From: Kalymmatonema hyalinum WJT4-NPBG1
GTDB taxonomy: Bacteria > Cyanobacteriota > Cyanobacteriia > Cyanobacteriales > Nostocaceae
Direction: 5' to 3'
Length of the DNA stretch: 52,987 bases
Assembly: GCA_019359075.1 (NCBI GenBank)
Contig: JAHHIB010000063.1
Coordinates: forward strand, 1-52,987
Numbering within the stretch: the stretch's first letter is position 1; every line of letters starts with the position of its first letter. A program made the position numbers and the translations under genes. This document shows positions 1-9,059 of this stretch, piece by piece. Below the pieces are notes generated by a model. That model saw only the letters and a program-made list of their open reading frames with translations, was not told the DNA's origin and did not search any database.

Positions 1-105
1 GAAATAGAACGCAATCAACAACGAGCTACTGTTAACTGGCGCTTCACCACTAAGGATGCACGAGTTAAACTCAACAGTCTTTATCCTACTCCTGACCTGT
101 CATAA
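1..105 (+). CDS. IS630-family-like transposase, C-terminal fragment (5' end outside window)
   Basis: The plus strand is open from base 1 to a TAA at 103-105 and encodes 34 residues containing RATVNWRFTTKDARVKLNSL and ending in YPTPDLS. This resembles the conserved C-terminal tail of cyanobacterial IS630-type transposases (xATVNWxFTxxDARxKLxxLYP). That is recollection of the family, not a search. The rest of the gene lies left of the window. Its end overlaps the 3' end of the AAA ATPase gene on the other strand, as expected if the element inserted into that gene. Confidence 0.6.
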   Translation, partial: EIERNQQRATVNWRFTTKDARVKLNSLYPTPDLS

Positions 106-124
106 TTTCTGTGGTGAACTACTA
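1..124 (+). mobile_element. Right end of an IS630-like insertion sequence inserted in an AAA ATPase gene
   Basis: The transposase tail stops at 105, and about 17 bp later recognisable ATPase coding sequence begins on the minus strand. A TA dinucleotide at 123-124 marks the probable junction; IS630/Tc1-type elements insert at TA. The other end, and therefore the TA duplication, is outside the window. The exact boundary is inferred from where the ATPase reading departs from its expected continuation. Confidence 0.45.
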
Positions 125-1316
125 GAATCTGATTGCTATCTCTGCCAAACGAATTTTCAGGTTGTTCGGCAATGATACCATCAGGTGTTGCTTGTAGGAG
201 GTAGATGCTATCAGGTTTGACATGACTCAGTACCTGTGGTGAATGGGTGGTGATGATAAACTGACAATTGGGGAATGTTGTTGTCAAAGATGAAATGATT
301 TGCCGTTGCCATTTTGGGTGCAGGTGCAGTTCAATTTCATCGAGTAAAATCACACCTTTGCCTTGGAGTGGTTCTTCTAAACCTGGGTTAGCAATTGCCA
401 AGCGCCTTGCCAAATCACCCACCAATGCCAATAAGCATTTTTCGCCATCAGATAATTGATTAACAATGAGTTCCTGACCTTGTTTTTTGACTGTCATCCG
501 TAAGGGCGATCGCTCAACTCGTAAATCTGAAAAATCTGGTTGCAATGATGATACCGCTCCTCTCACTGCTTCTAACTGCTTGTCTCGATAATCTGGGTTA
601 TCTCGTCGCAATTGATTTTCCAAATCTTCCCGTTTTCTAAACCATTCAAAGAAGCCTTTGAAGTCAATTCTTCCACCAGTCAGTGCTTGGTCGTAGGCAT
701 TTCTTTGAGTAAATAAATGTTCCTCGGAAATCTCCAAAGGCATATCAATAACAGCACGGTTCACCGGGTAGTACACTGGCAAAGGTATGCTCGCGTTCTC
801 GTTATTTGCTAATTGACTGTTTATTTCGTCAACCACCTTTTCTAAAGGTTCTTGGCTAACTTCATCAACTTCCTGACTCAGCACTTCTACAGCTTCTAAA
901 AATTTTCTCAAGTCCTTACCACCACGGCTAAGATTTTGCAGGCGTTCCTTGCTGCTGATATCAGCTAATAATTTGATAGCCTCCAACCGCGTAGCTGGAC
1001 TTTGGGCAGATTTACCCTCTTGGCGTTCCTGGCTCAAAGACCAGGTTATATCCTCTCCTTCCTTCAGAGAAATTGTAATTTCAATCTGCGTTTCTTTGTG
1101 TCCATTCGTTATGTCCTGTTCGCTTAAGAAACGTGTGGAATCATCATCTTGAACCCGCCCTGTATACTGTGAGAGGAGAATAGCAAGACAATCAAGTATC
1201 CTTGATTTTCCTACCCCATTGACACCGATAAGTACAGTTGGACTCATTTCATGGAAATCGAGCGTCAAATCGCCGATTCCACGGAAAGAATTCATTTTTA
1301 GGCGCTTGACTTTCAT
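81..1316 (-). CDS. AAA family ATPase (SMC/OLD-like, AAA_15/21 type), C-terminally truncated
   Basis: This is a 411-residue P-loop ATPase of the ABC/SMC-like group. Residues 1-20 give the typical opening KRLKMNSFRGIGDLTLDF, the Walker A GVNGVGKS is at 31-38, a signature-like LSDGEKCLLALVGDLARRL lies in the last third, and the Walker B/D-loop region is GVILLDEIELHLHPKWQ, followed by TTHSPQVLSHV. Such ATPases often work in defence or DNA-repair modules, but no partner nuclease is visible. The family normally continues after FGRDSNQIL with a further helical tail. Here the frame instead runs through VVHHRNYDRSGVG into an IS630-like end and stops, so the protein is probably truncated. The start follows a metallophosphoesterase gene by 5 bp, suggesting co-transcription. 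Confidence 0.8.
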   Translation of the reverse strand: MKVKRLKMNSFRGIGDLTLDFHEMSPTVLIGVNGVGKSRILDCLAILLSQYTGRVQDDDSTRFLSEQDITNGHKETQIEITISLKEGEDITWSLSQERQEGKSAQSPATRLEAIKLLADISSKERLQNLSRGGKDLRKFLEAVEVLSQEVDEVSQEPLEKVVDEINSQLANNENASIPLPVYYPVNRAVIDMPLEISEEHLFTQRNAYDQALTGGRIDFKGFFEWFRKREDLENQLRRDNPDYRDKQLEAVRGAVSSLQPDFSDLRVERSPLRMTVKKQGQELIVNQLSDGEKCLLALVGDLARRLAIANPGLEEPLQGKGVILLDEIELHLHPKWQRQIISSLTTTFPNCQFIITTHSPQVLSHVKPDSIYLLQATPDGIIAEQPENSFGRDSNQILVVHHRNYDRSGVG

Positions 1317-1321
1317 GATAA

Positions 1322-2236
1322 TTAAGTTGATTTGAGTGGAACAATGCCTTTATCAAAAACGCGGTTATCGGTGCCGATACCACTAATTTCTATTCTATCT
1401 GGATAAACCTCGTAGGCGGCAAAACTCAACTTTTCTGCACAATATTCTGTCCATTCTGAACGACCAACAGGACGAATCCCCGCACCGCCGCCACATATTA
1501 AATAAGTCGTTCCATTAATAGGACGAGTGCGTTCATAATGGTGTTCGTGACCATTTATATAAAGTTGAACACCGTATTTTTGAAATAGCGGCGTAAAGGT
1601 TTTAATGAACGCTGGATTGCTGCCATACACACCTGATGCATAAACCGGATGATGACCAAAGACAACTTTCCAAGGTGCTTGACTCAAACTTAATTCTTCC
1701 TCTAACCATTTTAGCTGGTTTTCCCAAACAGCATTGTCGTTAGTGTCTAAAGCAAAAAATTGCACATTATCGCGGCGAAATGTGTAGTAACGTCCCTTCA
1801 TATTAAAGCCGAAATACTTAAGTTGAAGATCGCCGTTCTCTGTGCGGATATCGTGATTCCCTAAAACAGCCTGAAATTTCACACCTTGCTTAAGTAAAGG
1901 TGCATAAGGACGTTCAAACACCGCACTAATTTTTTCCATTTCGCCATTGGTGTAGATATTATCGCCAGCTAAAACCACCAAATCATAGGGATTTTGGCTA
2001 TGATGGCGAGTCATTGCCCTAGCTACGGCATACTGTCCTTGATCTCCAGTACCAGTATCTGCAACAGAGACAAAACGTAGTAACAAATTATTATTTTTTG
2101 GGGTAGCAGCTACCGCTGTTTTGGCTGCTGCAATATAAGCATTTTTACCACCCTGACGAGTTAGAAAACCGAGAAATCCTACACCGATGGCACTGAGGCT
2201 ACCAAAAAACAGAAATTGACGGCGTTTAAGCTTCAT
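1322..2236 (-). CDS. Metallophosphoesterase, Tat-exported, acid-phosphatase-like
   Basis: This 304-residue protein begins with a twin-arginine signal (KLKRRQFLFFGSLSAIGVGF), which predicts folded export across a membrane. The calcineurin-like metal-binding blocks follow in order: DTGTGDQGQ, LAGDNIYTNG, LGNHDIR, FGHHPVYASG and NGHEHHYERT. This set of Asp, Asn and His ligands is that of the purple/tartrate-resistant acid phosphatase branch. The likely role is hydrolysis of phosphomonoesters or diesters in the periplasm, with the substrate unknown. The gene is 5 bp upstream of the truncated AAA ATPase gene. Confidence 0.85.
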   Translation of the reverse strand: MKLKRRQFLFFGSLSAIGVGFLGFLTRQGGKNAYIAAAKTAVAATPKNNNLLLRFVSVADTGTGDQGQYAVARAMTRHHSQNPYDLVVLAGDNIYTNGEMEKISAVFERPYAPLLKQGVKFQAVLGNHDIRTENGDLQLKYFGFNMKGRYYTFRRDNVQFFALDTNDNAVWENQLKWLEEELSLSQAPWKVVFGHHPVYASGVYGSNPAFIKTFTPLFQKYGVQLYINGHEHHYERTRPINGTTYLICGGGAGIRPVGRSEWTEYCAEKLSFAAYEVYPDRIEISGIGTDNRVFDKGIVPLKST

Positions 2237-2396
2237 AATTTACGAAATTCAACTCAAATAGGAAGTTTAACTGAAGCGATCGCCATGCAGGGCGGCTCCC
2301 TCCGGGAGCATCGCAGCAAAACATCGGGGTTGAAGGGACATAAGCCAAAATTGACGTCCTCCCCTTTAGATGGAGTGCTTGGGGGAAAAGTTCCAC

Positions 2397-3614
2397 TCAA
2401 GCACCACAGAGTTTATTGCCCAAACGGTTGATACAAAAGGATTTTTCTTTTGCTGTTAACTCGTTCCACTCCACATCGCGACGCAGAACAACGCCATTGT
2501 GACCAGCTAAAAAGCGGGGTACTTGTTCATATTGCACGACCTTAAGTGTTTGGATGTCGTAGGTGGTGTAGGTCGTCAATTCCGGCGAATTGAAGTTGAT
2601 ATCCAACACTGTCAAGGCTTTCCAAGGAGGCGTGCGACTATCAATCAAAGGACGAGGTCCAGAACCGAGAATTCCCATGTGCAGTAACTGCAACTTACCA
2701 CGATGACCAGGGTAGTAAGCATGCTGATGACCGCTGATATAGGTATGAACGTTATAGCGTTCCAGCATTGCTCGCAGTTGGTCAGCATTCGCCATCACTT
2801 CCGCTGGTTTATTACGACCAACCGCAACTCCATATAAAGGCAAATGACTCACTACAATCCGCATTTTTGCTGACTGTGCCTTGGGGCTAGCAAGCGTTTT
2901 TTCTACCCAGTCCAGCTTTTCTTTCGGGATGTTATTTGATGAGCCATCCCAAACCAAAAAGAAGATGTCTTTATACTCAAATGTATAGTAAAAAGGAAAT
3001 TCAAATCGGTCAACAAATTGAACTCCTGGGTCGTGTGCTGAATCTTGCCAGTACTCGGTTGCCAAATTTCGCTCTCTTTGGAACAGGAAATTCCCCTTAA
3101 CCCCCAACGCGCCGGAAGCATCGTGATTACCAATTGTAAAACCAAAGGGAAGCTTGGCGCGGCGCAGAGGAGCAGCAATGTGGTCATCAAAAGCAGCCCA
3201 CATTGCCCGGATGTTTTCATCAGACAAGGTAGACTTTTGCCCAGCTACCATATCTCCACCGCAAATAACTATATCAGGTCGCCAGAACGGAGCTAAAGCG
3301 ATACCCTTATCAACTTCTGGATCGTAATCAGTTGAGCCATAAGCACTATTCAGGTCACTGATGACCAACAGACGCACATCACCACGGGGAGGGTTAAACA
3401 AACCTTCAGGTCCAGCACTGGCGACAATAGCAGCCGTTTCTTGTGGTAAGGATGGCTGCGAAGATTTTTGGAGTTGCGCCTCAGGGGTAATGCTAGATTG
3501 CGCTATATTCGGTGTTTCTGGTGCTATGGTACTTTGGCAAGAATGCAATCCTAGAGCTAGGCAAAGTCCTAAAAAGATTCCAATGAAGATTTGAGGGAAA
3601 AGCCGAAAACGCAT
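2397..3614 (-). CDS. Exported metallophosphoesterase, probable lipoprotein
   Basis: This 405-residue protein has an N-terminal hydrophobic signal (residues 1-25) ending in GLHSC, an imperfect lipobox. A Ser/Pro/Gln-rich linker follows, then a calcineurin-like phosphoesterase domain with VISDLNSAYGS, ICGGDMVAGQ, IGNHDASG, SHLPLYG and ISGHQHAYYPGH. In the first block the usual DxH is DLN, so one metal ligand may be altered. It is a distinct subfamily from the Tat-exported phosphoesterase next door, with about 160 bp between them. The substrate is unknown. Confidence 0.82.
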   Translation of the reverse strand: MRFRLFPQIFIGIFLGLCLALGLHSCQSTIAPETPNIAQSSITPEAQLQKSSQPSLPQETAAIVASAGPEGLFNPPRGDVRLLVISDLNSAYGSTDYDPEVDKGIALAPFWRPDIVICGGDMVAGQKSTLSDENIRAMWAAFDDHIAAPLRRAKLPFGFTIGNHDASGALGVKGNFLFQRERNLATEYWQDSAHDPGVQFVDRFEFPFYYTFEYKDIFFLVWDGSSNNIPKEKLDWVEKTLASPKAQSAKMRIVVSHLPLYGVAVGRNKPAEVMANADQLRAMLERYNVHTYISGHQHAYYPGHRGKLQLLHMGILGSGPRPLIDSRTPPWKALTVLDINFNSPELTTYTTYDIQTLKVVQYEQVPRFLAGHNGVVLRRDVEWNELTAKEKSFCINRLGNKLCGA

Positions 3615-4021
3615 GACTTTGCGAGTCCATGATCAACGTCACGAGTAACAATAACTCATCTTTTTGTAGACAATCAGGACAAAATAACACGCTGACACAA
3701 GAGTCAATTGTGTCGCTGTCTCTACTCGCTGAGGTTTTGAGCAAGCCAGTAGGGTGTGTTATGCCGCTCTCTTACGCACCCACCATCCTTGATTTTCGGT
3801 GCGTTAGGACTAATGTCCATAACGCACGCTACCAGATTAAAGCCAATGTGGGTTAGATTTTCCGACTTGTGTGTACACCGTAGACTCGCGGACAGGGAAA
3901 GATTTTAGCGTAGCTAAAAGCGAGGGTGAGGTTTTGAGCAAGATGTGTAGCCGTAGTCATCAAGTGATACATTAGGGCAGAGGAGGCAAAACCTGCATCC
4001 GTCGCTACTCGGTGGCTCTCG
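3615..4021. other. Intergenic region with dispersed repeat sequence
   Basis: No convincing gene is present. Around 3750-3840 the stretch holds paired TAACGCA/TGCGTTA-type words (GGTGCGTTAGG near 3800, CATAACGCACGC near 3820), typical of a dispersed cyanobacterial repeat able to fold on itself. The phrase TGAGGTTTTGAGCAAG occurs twice, near 3731 and 3927. This is the promoter side of both the phosphoesterase (minus) and the proline-rich protein (plus), but I cannot assign promoter boxes. Confidence 0.4.
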
Positions 4022-4945
4022 ATGACACAAGACAATCAGAATTCACAACCACCATTCTCCCCTGAACCGGAAACAAATCGGTCAAAACCGACGGTTCAGC
4101 CAGCTTGGAAGTCTGCCATTATCCAAATTCTGCGAGGGACGATTGGGGTACTAGAAACAACGGTCGAAAAACTGGAAACAGCATCCCCTCCTGGTACTGA
4201 GACAACCGCTGGTTTTTTCCAGAAGCTTGCGTTGGGGTGGAGTGCAACTTTAGGCAAAATCCGCTCTTTGTTACCAGCAAATTTATCGACAAAGTTGTCG
4301 GATACGGCTTTGACAGGAATTATTGCTGGAATTGCTGTGATTCTTGTTTGGACAACTTCCTCTGTTTTCTCTAGTAAACCCACAGAGGTTGCAACTGTTC
4401 CGTCTACTGAAGAAGCACCTCCAGCAACGATCGCCATTCCACCACAACTAGAAGCACCTCCCGCACCTCCAGCAGCCGAACAAACTCCTCCGCCCATAGC
4501 AGAAATTACACCACAACCTGAGGAAACCTCTCCACCTGTAGCAGAAATTACACCACAACCTGAGGAAACCCCTCCGCCAGTAGAGGAAACTCCGCCGCCA
4601 GAACCGGAACCAACTCCTACCCCAACCTTGGTATTGACGCCAGAGCAAACCTTAATTGCATCTATCGAAAATCAAGTCGCCCAGATTAGCGATCGCTTTG
4701 CCTCTGGTTTGATACAGTCGATTCAAGCTAACTTCCGTTCGAGTAGTCTCGCTGTGACGATTAGTGATGGATGGTATGATATAAAACAATCCCAACAAGA
4801 CCAACTATTGGCTCAGATGCTGCAACGCGCCAAGGAAATGGATTTCACCCATTTAGACATTCTCGACTCACAGGGTAGGCTGGTAGCACGAAATCCTGTT
4901 GTTGGTACTGATATGATTATTTTTCAACGGCGGGCGATAAGTTGA
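4022..4945 (+). CDS. Proline-rich single-pass membrane protein of unknown function
   Basis: This is a 307-residue protein I do not recognise by name. Residues 1-90 are polar and include an amphipathic stretch (AWKSAIIQILRGTIGVLETT). One transmembrane segment lies near 96-116 (TGIIAGIAVILVWTTSSVF). Residues 125-205 are a Pro/Glu/Thr-rich spacer with two copies of an ITPQPEET-type repeat, and a compact C-terminal domain (residues 210-305) contains SLAVTISDGWYDIKQSQQDQ and LDILDSQGRLVARNPVVG. The layout suggests a membrane anchor holding a soluble domain away from the bilayer. The Pro-rich segment is encoded by near-repeats at about 4500-4600. Confidence 0.7.
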   Translation: MTQDNQNSQPPFSPEPETNRSKPTVQPAWKSAIIQILRGTIGVLETTVEKLETASPPGTETTAGFFQKLALGWSATLGKIRSLLPANLSTKLSDTALTGIIAGIAVILVWTTSSVFSSKPTEVATVPSTEEAPPATIAIPPQLEAPPAPPAAEQTPPPIAEITPQPEETSPPVAEITPQPEETPPPVEETPPPEPEPTPTPTLVLTPEQTLIASIENQVAQISDRFASGLIQSIQANFRSSSLAVTISDGWYDIKQSQQDQLLAQMLQRAKEMDFTHLDILDSQGRLVARNPVVGTDMIIFQRRAIS

Positions 4946-5525
4946 AGAAGAAGTCAACAACAACCAGGGGCGTGGGGGAATTGGGGTGTAGGGGTGTAAG
5001 GGGAGGTAATTAGTTAACTTACCGAGAACATTCGATTCACCACTTTACAAGCATCAAGCCCAGCGTCTGATTAGAGAACTCAGCAAATCTCAAGTTATTG
5101 CCCGCTTGGTTCCAATGACTGCTCAAAGAGGCACAGATAGTATTTAATACCAATTCTTTTTAAACGTGCATAGAATGAGCCTGCCTCCGCAGTATTTTGA
5201 CTTGCCTATAAAACATTTATATTTTGGAGATATCTGATTGGCTAACACAATGTTTCAATCTTCAAACCGCTGCTCACTGCTCCAAACTTGCTTATTCAAT
5301 GGAGTGCGAGCCTAAAAGGGTTGCGGCGGTGGAAGTCTCAAATTTGTAAATATTGGCTTCCCCTTGGATGTGAGCATACCCCATTATTACGGTTTTATAT
5401 CAAGTTCGGTTGATTAATTATTATTCAGAGCATGGCTGCAAAAATCTTAAAACTCTTTCTCCCCCTTGCTCCCTGCCCCCAGCAAAGCTGCGGGCTTAAT
5501 GATAAGTCTTTAACCGAACACCATA
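4946..5525. other. Intergenic region with a small coding-like relic and two dispersed repeats
   Basis: An open stretch at about 5019-5147 on the plus strand reads KHQAQRLIRELSKSQVIARL and ends in TAA. It has no start codon or match I know and is probably a gene relic. The motif AATACCAATTCT at 5150 also occurs at the ends of a palindromic element at 15751. From about 5452 a C-rich run followed by TGATAAGTCTTTAACCG repeats the arrangement seen at 17059-17125. Confidence 0.4.
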
Positions 5526-7112
5526 TTATTGGCGATTAATCCGAATTAAGTCGGTCAAAATGCTATCTAAGCTCCCATTGACTTGAATTTTTTCAATCTT
5601 CTCTGCAATTCGCTCCAATACTTCTAATTCCTTCAAACGTAACGCGACGGGGTTATCCTCCATCACCTTAGCAGTATTCAACATACTGCGAGTAGCAGCA
5701 GTTTCTTCACGACGACGAACTCCATTTGCTTGGGCTGCTTTTTCGGCTTCTACTACCTTGCCCAAAATCGTCCTAATCTCACCAGGGAGAATAATGTCTT
5801 TTACTCCTACCGAATCTACTTCAATTCCATAGTCTGAGGTTTTCTGACGAATGTAATCAAAAATACTTCTATCAATCGCACCTTTATCCTCCAGTAACGC
5901 ATCCAGAGTTTTTTCGCCAACAGCACCACGTAAAGCAAATTGTAGCTCTTTGTATAAATAGCTAGTAATATCTGATAAACGGTTTTTGGCTGTTAGTGGA
6001 TCGAGTATGCGGTAGCCAGCAGTTAAGTTTAAGCGCAAAGGCACTTTATCTTTACAAAGAATATCTTGACCGGATACTTCCATAGTTTGCAGGCGTTGGT
6101 CGAAGACTTCCGTTTTTAAAGAACGCCCAAACACCCACCATGCGTGCCTTCCTGGCTGGAGTTGTGTTTGAAACTCTTGATTGATGTACACTAGCCCCAT
6201 GTACTGTGCGGGTACTTCACAAATATGTAAACAATTGCGGCTCAAAGTTAAAGCCTCTGGCAAACCCGAAACTAACTCAGCAACTAAGCGAGATGGCAAC
6301 TTAGCATCGGTGGTGATGTCAATCACCTCTATCTCCACACCTCGCCAAAACAGCTTGCGACTGCATGGCGCTAGGATGGAAACGACTTTACCTTGATAGC
6401 GTACAATAGCTACTTGCTGATTCTGTAATTGTACTATTTCGCAGTAAGCAGCTACAAATTCGGGATGTTGCTCAATCAATACATCTTCTAAGGGAAATTG
6501 TGGATTCGGTATAATACGGCTCTGGGTACGGACTGAAACATCTGTATTAACAGCCCAAAAAGCGTACTCGCCTGGTTCTAGCGATCGCACAAAGTTATTC
6601 TGCACGTAAAGCAAACCAATCTCATACTCTGAAATTTGGAACTTCTTAATTTCATTCAAGGCAATTCCACGTACTTGCTGTACGAATTCAGTAGGTAATT
6701 CCAAGCTTTCATCTAAGTTGAAAAGATGTGATTCTACGTCAATAAAACCACGCCAAAAAGCTCGTAATTGATTTGGTGCAACACTAACCCAATTTTGCCC
6801 CAGGCGTACTAAAGCAGCTTGATTGAATGCAGTTCTAACGACTAAAAGATATTGCTGTAACTCTGCACTGTGCAAACGCAGCAACAGTTCCAAGTTCTCT
6901 ATCTTGGACTCAGGTTGGTTGAGATCATAGGTTTTTACTTGCCAATGCCGACCAAAATAGGTGTAAGTACCAGGCTGCAAAATTTTTTTAAAATCACTGC
7001 GGTGATATAAGATTCCAATCTCGTTAGGCTTGATATAAAAAGTTTTCCAAATGGAAATTTGCATAGATAACTTGGCCAGTTGTAGCCGATGCAGAAGGTT
7101 TGATAAAAACAT
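5526..7112 (-). CDS. Slipin / SPFH-domain protein with triplicated N-terminal unit
   Basis: This 528-residue protein has a stomatin/slipin-type SPFH domain in its C-terminal half: VPLRLNLTAGYRILDPL, LYKELQFALRGAVGEKTLD, DSVGVKDIILPGEIRTIL and an Ala-rich coiled coil (VVEAEKAAQANGVRRREETA). The N-terminal half contains three related units with the pattern xIGLLYxxxxFxxxLxPGxYxxW: IGILYHRSDFKKILQPGTYT, IGLLYVQNNFVRSLEPGEYA and MGLVYINQEFQTQLQPGRHA. The SPFH family organises membrane microdomains and modulates membrane proteases and channels. No long hydrophobic hairpin is visible, so membrane contact may be peripheral. A downstream NfeD-like partner, often coupled to slipins, is not next to it. 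Confidence 0.85.
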   Translation of the reverse strand: MFLSNLLHRLQLAKLSMQISIWKTFYIKPNEIGILYHRSDFKKILQPGTYTYFGRHWQVKTYDLNQPESKIENLELLLRLHSAELQQYLLVVRTAFNQAALVRLGQNWVSVAPNQLRAFWRGFIDVESHLFNLDESLELPTEFVQQVRGIALNEIKKFQISEYEIGLLYVQNNFVRSLEPGEYAFWAVNTDVSVRTQSRIIPNPQFPLEDVLIEQHPEFVAAYCEIVQLQNQQVAIVRYQGKVVSILAPCSRKLFWRGVEIEVIDITTDAKLPSRLVAELVSGLPEALTLSRNCLHICEVPAQYMGLVYINQEFQTQLQPGRHAWWVFGRSLKTEVFDQRLQTMEVSGQDILCKDKVPLRLNLTAGYRILDPLTAKNRLSDITSYLYKELQFALRGAVGEKTLDALLEDKGAIDRSIFDYIRQKTSDYGIEVDSVGVKDIILPGEIRTILGKVVEAEKAAQANGVRRREETAATRSMLNTAKVMEDNPVALRLKELEVLERIAEKIEKIQVNGSLDSILTDLIRINRQ

Positions 7113-7606
7113 TTATAGATTTGGCGTGGACAATTTAACCCTGTGTTCTTATAAAGAGGCTGTATCTCGTGCACTAGTTAGAGGTAGAGACTCCAGCTCT
7201 GTTCTGAATTTGGCACCAAAGGAGTCAAAAGTTATTGACTCTTTATAATACATATACTACACAATATTTTTAAACTCTGCAAATGCAGGTGTTTACAGTT
7301 CAGTTGCGGGCAGATTGCATCTCCTCTCACTGGATTAAGATTGCTGGTTCTTACACCTAGACTACTTAAGAGCAATCTAGAAAAAGACAACAACGCTCAA
7401 ATATGTCGTTGGGTTTGCCAGTTCCAGAAAACTGGATGTGGAAACCGAAGGAACATACTCAAGTTAGGGAGATAACATCCGCTCTGGCTCCTTCACTGCT
7501 ACTACCGAACATCAGTTATGATGACCAGTAGTAAACCTACATTGCAGAGTTCATGCTATATAATTGGCTACCTTATGCAGGTAGTGTCTTTTGACCCGGA
7601 CAGGGT
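7113..7606. other. Intergenic region, no gene recognised
   Basis: I see no open frame with coding character. The stretch lies upstream of the slipin gene and downstream (on the minus strand) of the two tRNA-like genes, so it should hold the slipin promoter. I found no clear hairpin terminator. Confidence 0.3.
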
Positions 7607-7681
7607 TGGCGGAAAGTACAGGAATTGAACCTGGAACACATCGATTATCAGTCGATGGCTCTACCAGTGAGCTAACTTTCG
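7607..7681 (-). tRNA. tRNA-Ile(GAT)-like gene, imperfect
   Basis: Read on the minus strand, the sequence folds into a cloverleaf. The acceptor is CGAAAGT against ACTTTCC with position 1:72 mismatched. The D arm is GCTC/GAGC, the anticodon stem ATCGA/TCGAT is perfect with loop CTGATAA (anticodon GAT, isoleucine), and the T arm is CCAGG-TTCAATT-CCTGT with one mismatch. CCA is encoded at the 3' end. The mismatches suggest a degenerate or specialised copy, as seen in cyanobacterial tRNA arrays, rather than the housekeeping tRNA-Ile of the rRNA operon. Confidence 0.7.
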
Positions 7682-7683
7682 GG

Positions 7684-7753
7684 AGTTTGATGTAGGAGTT
7701 GAACCTACGTCCAGCCGATTGGTTCGGATGCTCTGCCACTGAGCTAATCAAAC
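7684..7753 (-). tRNA. Degenerate tRNA-like gene, anticodon uncertain
   Basis: On the minus strand the acceptor GTTTGAT pairs perfectly with ATCAAAC, the D arm GCTC/GAGC is intact, and the T arm GTAGG-TTCAACT-CCTAC is perfect. The anticodon arm (TCCGAACCAATCGGCTG) cannot form a normal 5-bp stem with a 7-nt loop containing U33, so no anticodon can be assigned. It lies only 2 nt upstream of the Ile-like tRNA and was probably processed from the same transcript. It may be a tRNA pseudogene. Confidence 0.6.
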
Positions 7754-7938
7754 AATAGAGTAGTGACACGTTGCTCTACGTTACACGTTCAATCCAGAGG
7801 TTGACGTGCCAGTCGGGTATACAGAACCCAAACTATAGCTCGGCTTATGTATTACTCATTGTTACTTAATGTAGCACAAACAAAGATGAGATTGCATCCT
7901 CACTAAAGCGCAAAGAGTGCTTACTACAAACCATGCTT

Positions 7939-8949
7939 CTAGAAGCGCACAGCTATCTTACCGAAATGCGCCCCACTCTCCATGTACTCCAACGCCTGAC
8001 GTGCTTCCTCAAAGGGAAACACTCGGTCAACAATAGGTTTGATATTATGCAAAGCGATCGCCCGGTTCATCGCCTCAAACATAACGCGACTGCCTACGTA
8101 GATGCCTTGTACAGTAATACCTTTGTGTAGAATAGACGTTGTACTGACATCTGCGCTTAACCCAGTAAGCACCCCAATTAAAGCGATATATCCGCCATAG
8201 CGGACAGCACGTAGCGACTTGTTGAAAGTCCCGGCACCACCAACCTCTATGATGCGGTCAACTCCCACCTCATTTGTCAGTTCCCAAACTTTTTCATCCC
8301 AGTTTGGTGTGGTTTTGTAATTGATGACTTCAGATGCACCAAGTTGCTTTAACTTGTCTAATTTCAAGTCGCTGCTAGAAGTGGCAATCACTTGCGCCCC
8401 CATGATCTTGGCAAACTGTAGCGCAAATAAAGAAACCCCACCCGTACCTTGTACAAGAACAGTATCGCCAGCTTTAAGCTTGCCATCCGTCGTCAGGGCG
8501 TTCCAAGCTGTTACAGCAGCACAAGGTAACGATGCAGCCTCTTCATCAGAAAGGTGTTCTGGTACATGAACAACGCCGTCTTCATGAAGTGTTACGTATT
8601 CAGCCAAGATACCATCAATAGCACCACCCAGCGCTGATTTTGATTTGTCTGCGGAAAATTCGCCTTCTAACCAAGTTTGCATGAAGATACCAGCCAGGCG
8701 ATCGCCCACTTTAACTCTAGTCACGTTGTCGCCAACAGCAACCACTTCTCCCACACCATCAGAGAACGGCACAAACGGCAGCTTTTGCTTAGATCCATAT
8801 GCTCCTTTGACAGTCAACAAGTCCCGATAATTGAGCGAAGCAGCACGCATCTTCAACAGAACTTGTCCCGCCTTTGGTTGTGGTTCTGGTCTTTCAACGA
8901 GTGTCAATGCATCTAGACCTTCTTTAGACTGGACTTCCCAAACTTTCAT
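7939..8949 (-). CDS. Zinc-independent quinone oxidoreductase / MDR-family dehydrogenase
   Basis: This 336-residue medium-chain dehydrogenase/reductase has the N-terminal GroES-like fold (KVGDRLAGIF, SLNYRDLLTVKGAYG) and a Rossmann domain with VLVQGTGGVSLFALQFAKIM, in which the AxGGVG-type NAD(P) loop is GTGGVS. The catalytic zinc ligands of alcohol dehydrogenases are absent: SLNYRDLL occupies the position of the Cys ligand. That fits the QOR-like branch. It probably reduces quinones or activated carbonyls with NADPH; the physiological substrate is unknown. It appears monocistronic. Confidence 0.85.
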   Translation of the reverse strand: MKVWEVQSKEGLDALTLVERPEPQPKAGQVLLKMRAASLNYRDLLTVKGAYGSKQKLPFVPFSDGVGEVVAVGDNVTRVKVGDRLAGIFMQTWLEGEFSADKSKSALGGAIDGILAEYVTLHEDGVVHVPEHLSDEEAASLPCAAVTAWNALTTDGKLKAGDTVLVQGTGGVSLFALQFAKIMGAQVIATSSSDLKLDKLKQLGASEVINYKTTPNWDEKVWELTNEVGVDRIIEVGGAGTFNKSLRAVRYGGYIALIGVLTGLSADVSTTSILHKGITVQGIYVGSRVMFEAMNRAIALHNIKPIVDRVFPFEEARQALEYMESGAHFGKIAVRF

Positions 8950-9059
8950 GGCAATTTCCTATTGTTTTTTCTACTGCTTGCTTACCACAAATTGGTTCAA
9001 TTTTGAATGTGCGTTACCTGAACAACCCAAGGTTTTTCTGCTAAATTCCCAATAATTTT

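Noticed and set aside
4096-4648. Minus-strand open frames rich in Gly/Cys/Trp opposite the Pro-rich gene
   Set aside because: They are the complement of a proline-rich repeat region, which produces long open antisense frames without coding meaning.
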